Position numbers and translations under genes: made by a program
Part shown: in pieces, positions 1 to 7,606 of the stretch
Layout of the letters: each line of letters starts with the position of its first letter
Numbering within the stretch: position 1 is the stretch's first letter
The notes under the pieces: model-generated
Told to the model about the DNA's origin: nothing
The model's database searches: none
Seen by the model: only the letters and a program-made list of their open reading frames with translations
NCBI GenBank assembly: GCA_030272585.1
Contig: BSYQ01000008.1
Location: 434,001 to 498,000 of the forward strand
Length of the DNA: 64,000 nucleotides
Direction of reading: 5' to 3'
Origin: Bryopsis sp. KO-2023
Taxonomy: Eukaryota > Chlorophyta > Ulvophyceae > Bryopsidales > Bryopsidaceae

Positions 1-626
1 CGTTTGATTATGTTTCAGATAGATTGGTACAAGACGAAGGTCAGCCTTTTACTGGCCGATCAATCAAGGACAAGGTCAACAAAATCCTTGATTCATTTGA
101 GAAAAAAAATCGAGAGAGCATCCAAAAGTGAGTGTTCTCTTTTTTAATCAGAAAGCACGTTTTTTTCTCTTGTTTTTTGCCTTGTAACAAAAAATGTCCA
201 CAGGGGATAGTTCTTGTCATTGAAACCCTTCTTTTAATTTTCAGGTCTGGTATCCAAGAGGATATGACTGCATTGGATACAGTGATGCAATCGCTTGTAG
301 ATCTGAGAAGGGAAGTTCTCGAGGCGAAAAAAAAAAAAAAAAGAGTGAGAGAAGACAACTTGAAAGGAGAGGCGCTACAACAGGTGGCTATGACGACGTT
401 GAAGGAAAAGAGAAAGTTTGTTGAGGAAAAAAATGAGGAAGAGGAAAAAGAGGAAAAACGAAAGCCGAAAAAAGAAAGGCTCTTAGATATCATTGAAAAC
501 TGGATTGCCCTTCAAAGGGAGGAGTTGGAGATTCGAAGAAAAGAAGTCGAAGAAAATAAACGACTAAGAGAGCAAGCCAACGAAGATCGTCAATTGTTGC
601 TTAAGATATTAGAGAAATTAACTTGA
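1..626 (+). CDS. Myb/SANT-like coiled-coil protein, 3' part (5' end outside window)
   Basis: Two exons, <1-127 and 245-626. The first ends in a GTGAGT donor in phase 2; the second follows a TTTTCAG acceptor, and the joined frame stays open to a TGA at 624-626. The first exon encodes the end of a helical domain (GRSIKDKVNKILDSFEKK) that resembles the last helix of Myb/SANT-like DNA-binding domains found in many transposase-associated and host regulators. The second exon encodes about 126 residues: a Lys/Glu-rich linker with a run of lysines (KKKKKRVRED) and a long C-terminal coiled coil beginning LLDIIENWIALQ and ending LLLKILEKLT. A domain followed by a coiled-coil tail is usual for that family and suggests a dimerising DNA-binding factor. 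The family call is inference because the domain core lies upstream of the window. The exon structure is well supported. Confidence 0.55.
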
Positions 627-1119
627 GTGAGGGTTCGCAAGTTACGAATCACAAAAAAATTTTGAGAGTAAGATGAATTGTGTGTTCAAACGATTTGTTA
701 ATCTGAGCAAACATTTTTTTTTGATAGTGTATTTTCAAGGGGGAGATCTGCTCTTTATTTGTGGGAATTCTGAGAATTATGAGATGCGATTCTGGGTGTG
801 AAAACCGGATGGGAATTATGGTCTACTATTAGGGGAAAATCTGCTGTGTATTTGTGGGAATTCTTGGATGTAATTATGCAAAAACTGGCTGGAACGGCTG
901 GATAATGGACAAAGAAAGCTGATACACACAAGAACACTTTTTCCTCTGGTGAGCCGGGAGGAGTCTTTACACAACACCCGTTCCCTTCTATCCCAATCCC
1001 TTATCCTTGAAAGTGGAGGTGAGATCGGAGCCGTTGCTATTTCGATTGTATCATTCTTGAAGTGAAACATATGCTCATGATTGTACCTAGAACCGATTGA
1101 AACTTTATGGCATGTTTTC
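627..1119. other. Spacer with a diverged direct repeat
   Basis: No gene is visible. A roughly 45-bp direct repeat built on TTTGTGGGAATTCT occurs near 740-785 and again near 830-875, both in the same orientation and about 90 bp apart. The last five bases, 1115-1119 (TTTTC), are the left copy of the target-site duplication of the LTR element that follows. Confidence 0.6.
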
Positions 1120-1445
1120 TGTTGTTAAACCAGGTTGATAAAGGGGGAGTTGTGAGTATAGATGGTGGTATGGGACATTAATCTGTATGATCGGCACGAT
1201 TAGAGTCATTTCCGAAGGAAGTGGCGTTTCGTCTAACGACAGAAACTAGACCTGCGTTTTTCTGGCAAGTGGCGTTTCGCCTGAACAGTTAGGATAAAAG
1301 GGAACTTCGGGAAGGAAAGAGTAGAGTGTTTGTAAAAGACTATATTACAAGGATCGGGTTGGAAAGTCCCCGATCAAGTCTCGCCATACATAACAGGTTC
1401 GCGTCCCCCCTGCGAACGAGGCAATCTACAAGCACACTTTCAACA
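1120..1445 (+). repeat. 5' LTR
   Basis: 326 bp, TG...CA ends. It contains a TATA-like GGATAAAAGG near 1291, the likely promoter of the element. The last base of the LTR is also the first base of the gag ATG (1445-1447). Confidence 0.95.
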
Positions 1446-1463
1446 TGGTTTCGGAGCTCCGTA
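1446..1463 (+). other. Primer-binding site
   Basis: The sequence directly after the LTR starts with TGG, as expected for pairing to a tRNA CCA end, and runs TGGTTTCGGAGCTCCG. It contains a perfect 10-bp palindrome CGGAGCTCCG. I could not name the primer tRNA. Confidence 0.55.
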
Positions 1464-1951
1464 AGATTCTGATGAAGCAAAAGCACGTAGCGACGCTGGT
1501 CGCGTTCCTGGTACTCACCGTTCTGGAAGCTACTCCGCTTACTGACAAGGAAGTAGTCGCGCAACTGAGTGACCACCAGGAAATTACCATGGAACACGAA
1601 AGAATATTGAAGCAGGTGGAACTATTACGGCAAGAATGGACGGGTCTGGCTGCTGCTAAGAATAACAACAACCTCAGACCGCCCAAGCCAACGCCACCTC
1701 TGGAAGAAACACCGAAAAAGGAGATAACAATTAAAAGATCGACGGAGGGCGGGCTTTTTGCCTGGCTACGACCCCGCGAAAAGATATATGTGATCGAAGG
1801 GTGCTCGTCAGTCTTTTGCTGCGTGCGAATGGTGGTGGGCGTGGGCTATCACTTACTCGAGACAGCTTTTCAAGCTACCCTCTCTTTTTTCGTCGACCCA
1901 GTGACGACCATCCGGGACGTCTGGGATCGTCTACAGGAACTCACCCAGGAC

Positions 1952-2422
1952 TAGGGATGTCCCTGAGAACTTTTCATGCGAAAATCCACATTTGGGTGGA
2001 CCTTCACAAAATCCACATTTGGGTAATCGTTCGCATTTTTCCCAATAGGATGATAGGTCGCTGGTGAAATTTTGAAAAATTTGTGAGACTAATGATTTGA
2101 AGAAACCGTGGAGACAACTCAATCAATCAATCAATATTACATGGAGACAATTGTGATGTTGCAGTACAACAAACGGGTGTTTTGATGCTGTTGATAGGCT
2201 GGATATTTTTTGAATAGTGCTTGGGGGGTAAGATATATTTCTTTTTTGTAAGGCTGGTGGTTCATGATGTCATTGTGATGAATTTTACAAGCCAGAAAAA
2301 TTCACAAACAATTCACAGTTGGGGAAAAAATTGCACGTTTTTTCTCACATTTGGGCACCGAAAAGTCCCCATCAAAAGTCCACATTTAGGTGAACCGGAA
2401 TTCACACACAGGGACATCTCTA
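1952..2422. mobile_element. hAT-like miniature transposon inserted in gag
   Basis: 471 bp with terminal inverted repeats TAGGGATGTCCCTG (left) and the complement of CAGGGACATCTCTA (right), one mismatch in 14. It is flanked by an exact 8-bp target duplication CCCAGGAC (1944-1951 and 2423-2430). TIRs of the form TAGRG and 8-bp duplications are the hAT signature. Inside are several copies of a CCACATTTGGGTG-type motif near both ends (about 1984, 2008, 2344 and 2381), which look like subterminal binding sites. It has no coding capacity, so it needs a transposase from elsewhere. Confidence 0.9.
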
Positions 2423-3224
2423 CCCAGGACGGTGCGATCTGGATCTCACAGGCGCTGGGTATGCTTCTGTTTGTCGGTTTGCTGAACCTTGTCGCCTATT
2501 GCTATCTCTACATTCAACACGTTTTGGGCGTTCTAAAAAAAGGCTTTACGCTGGTGGAGCGAATTCCTCTCTGTCGTTTGGCAATGGTACTGGGTGGCAA
2601 AATTTGGCGAGTGCTCAAGATCACACTTCAGGAACCTCGAGTAGATACTTCGAGGGATCAGGAATTCAAGGAAATGAAGGCGACACTGGCGGATTTGCTC
2701 AAACGAAATCAAGCCGACAACGACAAACGGTGTACCAAATGCGGCAAATTCGGCCACATCGCCAGGCACTGCAATTCACATCGTCCACAGAACGCAGACA
2801 CACCCTCCAACTGGCGAACATCCCAACCGAAAGTGCAAGCAGTCGGCAATGGTGATATGATTTCGCCAAAACAGACACACCTTCACACCCCTATTACCCT
2901 GAACGGTGTTACTATCACAAAATGCCTCATCGACACTGGTGCAGAAGCTAATATCATTCCACTGACCGATTGCATTCGACATGGATTCGCTTATGACAAG
3001 TGCTCCCAGCAGGACTCGCTCGTTGGTTTCAATGGATCCAAATCCCCCATCGCAGGAAGTGTCACTATGGAGACGTCTGTCGGACCTATGACTCAACCAG
3101 CCCAGATTCCATTCAAGATATCTGCTAATGTTGGGCAGGTGATTCTGGGGTACCCAGGATTACAACAAGTTGGGTTGACAATCAACTGTCAGTCTGGCGA
3201 GCTGATGAATAACCAGACAGGCAG

Positions 3225-6098
3225 ATGTGTGAGGTGCACAGTCGTCAGGAAATCGCCTCAAAAAAACTACTAACGCCCCCGAAAGGGGGCACACTAACCC
3301 TGAATCAGCTTTGGCCACTAGAATCAGGACCAGGAGTTCATTCGAGGAAACAAGACACACTCACTGTACTGGCAGGGAAGTCACATTTTATACCTCCCCT
3401 CACCTGGAAGACGCTATATTTGCCTTTCGCTATGTCAGTCATTGGGGGCGTCACTATCACCTCAGCCATCCATCGTACGGGGATCACCTCTGGAATCAGC
3501 ACCACTGCCACAGGACATCTGCGTGTTGAGGTGTACAACAGTACCACGGAGGTACTTCATTTCACTCCCAGGTCGCAAATGGTCCACCTGACTGGACTGT
3601 CAGACTGGCACATACAGAAATTGGAGTCGCCACCAGAGGATTACACTGTCGCCTCCCTGGTACCCTATCCTGAAACTGCGATCGATGCTGCAACTATCCA
3701 AAGAGAGGTGTGCGAGCGTTTCCCTGATGTCGGCGACCTCAGCGAACATCCCATTATTCCACCGATGGCCCAACTGCAAGTTGAACTGCGGGATTTACCC
3801 CATGTCACACCCACGGAGAATGGAAGTCGGACACAGTACAGCATGGACTCAGTGTCCGACAGGCGAGCCGTGCAAACACTTTTGGATGAGTACGAACACA
3901 AGGGCTACATCCAATCAGTCACGCCATCGGATTCTGTATATTTAAATCCTCTGCTGCCAGTACGTAAGCCTAACAACACGTACAGGCTGACTAACGATTT
4001 CAGAAAGCTCAACGCATATTTCAGACAGGGATCGCCTCCTAATACAGAGACGAATGACACATGGCGGGCCATGTACGACATAGACCCTTCGTGGAAATAT
4101 CTATGTCGCATCGATCTCAAAGACGCCTTCTTTTCGATCCCGATCTCCGAGGATCTATCAAGATTCTGTGGATTCACATGGGGTCCTCGGAGATATATTT
4201 GGAAGCGACTACCGCAGGGTTTTTTATGGTCGTCCGTGCTATTTGCAGAACGTACTGCACATGTGCTGAGGGGACTCGACTGCATCCAGTACGCTGATGA
4301 TGTACTAGTGGGTGCCTCTAGTCGCCAAGACTTATTGCAGGGAGTTCTACAGGTCTATGACCGACTGAATCAGTACGGGATGAAAGTAAATAACGAAAAG
4401 GTAATATGGTTAACCGAGGAAATCACTTTCCTCGGCTACCGAATCAAGAATGGGCGATGGGATTTGGGGCCCTATTTGGAGGAAAAGTGTGACCAACTCG
4501 GACAAGTACAATCAGTAAAAGATCTTCAACGAATCATTGGAATTATCTCATACTGCCGAAGGGCTATTCCGAATGTTGAGGTACTGCTTGCGCCGCTGCG
4601 CGCGCATCTGCGTACAGCAATGGAACGAGGCAAGGTAGATTGGAAGCTAGTAACTGAAGAATCGCACGGTATCGTGCGCTCCACCATGCAGCGCCAACGA
4701 CAGCTACTGACTACAGGAACTACACCTAAGTCGTTTACTCTCGAAAGCGACTGGTCGTCAGGATTTGCAGGATACATGCTTTTTATGCATCCGACCGACA
4801 CCCAGCACTTCGACGCTAACGTGGTGGACATGGGGAGTGCGGTCATGGCTTTACCCACGTCTAGCTATTTGGGCGAGCTGAAAGCTTTAATTTGGGCATG
4901 CAAAAAAACACGCCCAATGCGTGGCGACATACACACAGACATCAAAACAGACAACTGTGCGTTGGCCTCCAAACTACAAGCTGGTGCGATCACAACAACT
5001 GACGTCAGAGAAGCTCGCCTTCTGGGCTGGTTTTTTCAGAACGAAGCTCACTCCACTGTCACCTTTGTGCCTGGCACCGATAACATTGGTGCGGATTTAC
5101 TCTCTCGCCCACACAAAGCGACCTCCAGTCACACTATCAATGCGCTGCAGCCAACTACTGAAACTATCCCCGTGGATATCTGGAACGTGATCCATCAAGG
5201 TCACCCAAGCGCAGATGGCACATGGCGACGAGCTCGACTCCTGGGTTTCCCCTATTCACGATCAACAATCGCCAGTAAGATCTGCACCTGTGCACCATGC
5301 CAACAATTTGCAACCCTCACCCTCCGCACACCTTATGGAAGCTCGCCCACACCCATGCGACCCAACGCTATCATCTCCATCGACCACATTGGGCCACTGC
5401 CTACCATCGACGGCTATCGCTATGTGGCCCTCATCATTGACCACCTCACTCGGTATATTCAGGTCACACCTACAAAAAGTACAGGAGCCACTGAGGTAGT
5501 CTCTGCCCTGCAACACTGGAACGACACTCGAGGACGTTTTCAAACCATTATGTGTGATAATGCTGCATCATTCCGCGGCAGAATTTTCAACTTATGGCTG
5601 GCTGACAACAATATCGCTTTGATTATGACGCCTCCACACCTCCACCGAGCACATGGAATATGTGAACGCGCCAACAGGAATTTCCTGGAGCGCACAAGGC
5701 GGATTCTCGCTGATGAAAAACATGGACGCTGGACGGATGTGCTGCCCCAGGCTGCTGCAGCCTGCAATGATATGGTCAATCGCATCACGGGAGACACCCC
5801 CCGCCGTTTCTGGAACGCAAGTGAAGCAGCCTGGGCTGCCGCCCACACCAACATGGCTCACTCCCGCGCTCTTGTCAACAAAACTCGGACAGGGACCCCC
5901 AAAAGCTGGCGCCTAGGAGCTCAAGTGTGGATTTATGACATGCGCCACACAGGCGCGCTTCGTGGAAAGTTTCGACCTCGCTGGCTCGGACCTGGACGAA
6001 TTGCCCACCAACTCTCAGAAACGAGGTGGGAGGTCAACATGCATGATGGCCGGCGTGTCACCATGCATGCCGACTACATGCGAGAATACGAACTCTGA
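3225..6098 (+). CDS. Pol polyprotein: reverse transcriptase, RNase H, integrase
   Basis: The open frame starts at 3225 but is probably entered by -1 frameshifting at 3261-3267, so the first residues counted from the ATG at 3225 need not be used. Numbering from that ATG: RT with LPQGF upstream and catalytic YADD at residues 356-359; an RNase H domain beginning near D509 (SDWSSGFAGY); a zinc-type integrase N-terminus ending in CTCAPC; and an integrase core with D720, D778 and E814, an exact D,D-35-E spacing. The C-terminal part (AQVWIYDMRHTGALRGKFRPRW region) fits the small basic integrase end domain. The frame is intact for 957 codons with no internal stop. It makes cDNA from the element RNA and inserts it. 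No chromodomain and no envelope are visible. Confidence 0.95.
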   Translation: MCEVHSRQEIASKKLLTPPKGGTLTLNQLWPLESGPGVHSRKQDTLTVLAGKSHFIPPLTWKTLYLPFAMSVIGGVTITSAIHRTGITSGISTTATGHLRVEVYNSTTEVLHFTPRSQMVHLTGLSDWHIQKLESPPEDYTVASLVPYPETAIDAATIQREVCERFPDVGDLSEHPIIPPMAQLQVELRDLPHVTPTENGSRTQYSMDSVSDRRAVQTLLDEYEHKGYIQSVTPSDSVYLNPLLPVRKPNNTYRLTNDFRKLNAYFRQGSPPNTETNDTWRAMYDIDPSWKYLCRIDLKDAFFSIPISEDLSRFCGFTWGPRRYIWKRLPQGFLWSSVLFAERTAHVLRGLDCIQYADDVLVGASSRQDLLQGVLQVYDRLNQYGMKVNNEKVIWLTEEITFLGYRIKNGRWDLGPYLEEKCDQLGQVQSVKDLQRIIGIISYCRRAIPNVEVLLAPLRAHLRTAMERGKVDWKLVTEESHGIVRSTMQRQRQLLTTGTTPKSFTLESDWSSGFAGYMLFMHPTDTQHFDANVVDMGSAVMALPTSSYLGELKALIWACKKTRPMRGDIHTDIKTDNCALASKLQAGAITTTDVREARLLGWFFQNEAHSTVTFVPGTDNIGADLLSRPHKATSSHTINALQPTTETIPVDIWNVIHQGHPSADGTWRRARLLGFPYSRSTIASKICTCAPCQQFATLTLRTPYGSSPTPMRPNAIISIDHIGPLPTIDGYRYVALIIDHLTRYIQVTPTKSTGATEVVSALQHWNDTRGRFQTIMCDNAASFRGRIFNLWLADNNIALIMTPPHLHRAHGICERANRNFLERTRRILADEKHGRWTDVLPQAAAACNDMVNRITGDTPRRFWNASEAAWAAAHTNMAHSRALVNKTRTGTPKSWRLGAQVWIYDMRHTGALRGKFRPRWLGPGRIAHQLSETRWEVNMHDGRRVTMHADYMREYEL
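3261..3290 (+). promoter_or_regulatory. Programmed -1 ribosomal frameshift signal (gag to pol)
   Basis: A canonical slippery heptamer A AAA AAC at 3261-3267 lies in the correct register of the gag frame (caA AAA AAC). A 7-nt spacer follows, then a perfect 6-bp GC hairpin: GCCCCC 3275-3280, GAAA tetraloop 3281-3284, GGGGGC 3285-3290. The gag stop is inside the spacer. The pol frame is -1 relative to gag, exactly as this signal would give. Confidence 0.88.
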
Positions 6099-6802
6099 GT
6101 TGGGTAGGTAAAAAAAAAAAAAAAAAACTGTGGACAACTGTGGGGTGCTGTGCCATAGCCATTTATCACTTTCGAACTGGCTTTGGGCTTTCTTTCTTTC
6201 CCACTTATGAAGTAACTTATTTCTTTATTTTTTTGGAACTGGATTAAGCCTGGGATTTTTCGATTTTTGATACCGCTTTTTTCGGCTTCGCACTGGGATT
6301 AAGGTGTCGGTTTGGGCATCGACTGTTATTGGGTTTTTTATTTTTCCTATTTTCGCCCTAGTCTGGATCTCTTTCTTTTTTCGAACTGGCTTTCGCCATT
6401 TTTTTCCGCACTGGGTGTGCGTTTCTTTAAAGTTCGAACTCAATTGGGGCTGCTGTGGGTTTGCTGGGTTTTGGTTTTTCTATTTTCGAACTGCAATTGG
6501 GCTTTCGCTATTGCCCAATAGGTTTTGCTTTTTCTTTTTGGGCGAGCTGCCATAGCAATTTTTCAATTTCGAACTGGATTTGGGCTTTCTTTCTTTCCCA
6601 AATTATAAAGTAACTTATTTCTTTATTTTTTTCGACCTGGATTCGGCCTGGGACTTTTCTTTCTTTTCCTTTTCGATTTAGTTTAAGCTTTCTGCCGCTT
6701 CGCACTGGGTTTGGGGTTCTTTTTTCTTATCTTTTTCTTCCCTATTTTTCCTTTTTCTTTTTTCTTTTTTCGGAGTTCTACAGCTCCAGGTGGGTGGGCC
6801 CA
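6099..6802 (+). repeat. 3' untranslated part of the LTR element, pyrimidine-rich, with a duplicated block
   Basis: No ORF of note. A block of roughly 150 bp is present twice, near 6151-6310 and 6548-6715, sharing long stretches such as GGGCTTTCTTTCTTTCCC. Poly-A lies just after the pol stop (6110-6127). The sequence before the 3' LTR, GGTGGGTGGG at about 6789-6798, is the best candidate polypurine tract but is weak. Confidence 0.6.
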
Positions 6803-7041
6803 TGTTGTTAAACCAGGTTGATAAAGGGGGAGTTGTGAGTATAGATGGTGGTATGGGACATTAATCTGTATGATCGGCACGATTAGAGTCATTTCCGAAG
6901 GAAGTGGCGTTTCGTCTAACGACAGAAACTAGACCTGCGTTTTTCTGGCAAGTGGCGTTTCGCCTGAACAGTTAGGATAAAAGGGAACTTCGGGAAGGAA
7001 AGAGTAGAGTGTTTGTAAAAGACTATATTACAAGGATCGGG

Positions 7042-7506
7042 CAGAGATAGGACTTTACGGTTACGGTCACCGTAACCGGACCGTAACCACCGTAACCGGA
7101 CCGTAACCGGAGTACAATTTTCGTCAGAAAATCGTACTTTTACGGCCGTAACCGTAGCACCGTACCACTCCGTACCGCTCCGTACCGGACCGTAACGACC
7201 GTAACGGCCGTAACAACCGTAAACCGTAGAAAGTGACCCCCGCAGGGTCCCGCGATTCCAAAGGAACCCAGGGGGATTCGAACCCGCGACCCTACTGACT
7301 GCAGCCTAACGCTTTAGCACTGAACCACGCTACTTCACGGTGATTTAGGGCCTACCGTAGTTATACCGTACCTGTTCCGTACCGTAAAAACAACATATTA
7401 CTCCGGTTACGGTACGGAGTTACGGCCGTAGTACGGTGACCGTAACCCGACCGTAACCGGACCGGACCGGAGTCGGACCAAAAATTTGGCCCAAGTCCTA
7501 TCTCTG
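7042..7506. mobile_element. hAT-like miniature transposon with CCGTAACCGG array
   Basis: 465 bp with perfect 14-bp terminal inverted repeats CAGAGATAGGACTT and an 8-bp target duplication GGATCGGG (7034-7041 and 7507-7514), as expected for hAT. The interior is built of many copies of CCGTAACCGG and its complement on both sides, giving it a strongly foldable structure. The middle holds a tRNA-like module (separate entry). It has no transposase. It is a different family from the element in gag. Confidence 0.92.
7255..7345 (-). repeat. tRNA-derived (SINE-like) module inside the miniature element
   Basis: On the minus strand there is a perfect Pol III B-box and T-arm core (GGGTTCGAATCCCC, plus coordinates about 7270-7284). 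An A-box-like TGGTTCAGTGC lies at the expected distance (about 7319-7329). The anticodon stem and acceptor do not pair properly, so I do not call a functional tRNA gene. It is more likely a tRNA-derived segment carried by, or inserted into, the hAT element. Confidence 0.6.
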
Positions 7507-7606
7507 GGATCGGGTTGGAAAGTCCCCGATCAAGTCTCGCCATACATAACAGGTTCGCGTCCCCCCTGCGAACGAGGCAATCTACAAGCACACTTTCAAC
7601 ATTTTC

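Larger units (their letters stand above)
1445..3273 (+). pseudogene. gag-protease ORF of the LTR element, interrupted by a hAT-like element
   Basis: The gag frame runs from ATG 1445 to codon 169 at 1951, where the inserted element supplies an immediate TAG. After the insertion (which ends at 2422) and its 8-bp duplication, the same frame resumes at 2431 and stays open to TAA 3271-3273, so the break is entirely due to the insertion. Visible parts: a hydrophobic stretch near 1800-1900; a second, clearly membrane-like stretch at about 2436-2535; one retroviral-type zinc knuckle C-x2-C-x4-H-x4-C at 2731-2772; and an aspartic protease signature LIDTGAEANIIPL at about 2926-2965. Membrane-like segments in a gag are unusual. 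Whether read-through or excision restores any product cannot be told from sequence. Confidence 0.85.
1120..7601 (+). mobile_element. Ty3-like LTR retrotransposon with two nested hAT-like insertions
   Basis: The element is bounded by two LTRs that begin TGTTG and end CAACA, and by a 5-bp target duplication TTTTC (1115-1119 and 7602-7606). Both LTRs are 326 bp once the insertion in the right one is removed, and by eye they look identical, so the insertion is recent. Order: LTR, primer-binding site, gag-protease, pol (reverse transcriptase, RNase H, integrase), LTR. Integrase after RNase H and a 5-bp duplication fit the Ty3/gypsy side of the Ortervirales. The RT block motifs (LPQGF, QYADD) also look somewhat retrovirus-like, and I see no envelope ORF. 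Two later miniature DNA transposons sit inside it, at 1952-2422 (in gag) and 7042-7506 (in the 3' LTR). With gag broken this copy is probably non-autonomous now. Confidence 0.96.
6803..7601 (+). repeat. 3' LTR carrying an inserted miniature element
   Basis: Same ends as the 5' LTR. Removing 7042-7506 and one copy of the 8-bp duplication leaves 326 bp, the same length as the 5' LTR, showing that the miniature element landed after the retrotransposon. Confidence 0.95.

Noticed and set aside
7262..7335. Functional tRNA gene on the minus strand
   Set aside because: The B-box is perfect but the anticodon and acceptor stems do not pair; listed as a tRNA-derived module instead.
7361..7591. 76-codon minus-strand ORF in the 3' LTR
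   Set aside because: It spans the hAT element edge and LTR sequence; a similar frame appears in the 5' LTR only because the LTRs are repeats.
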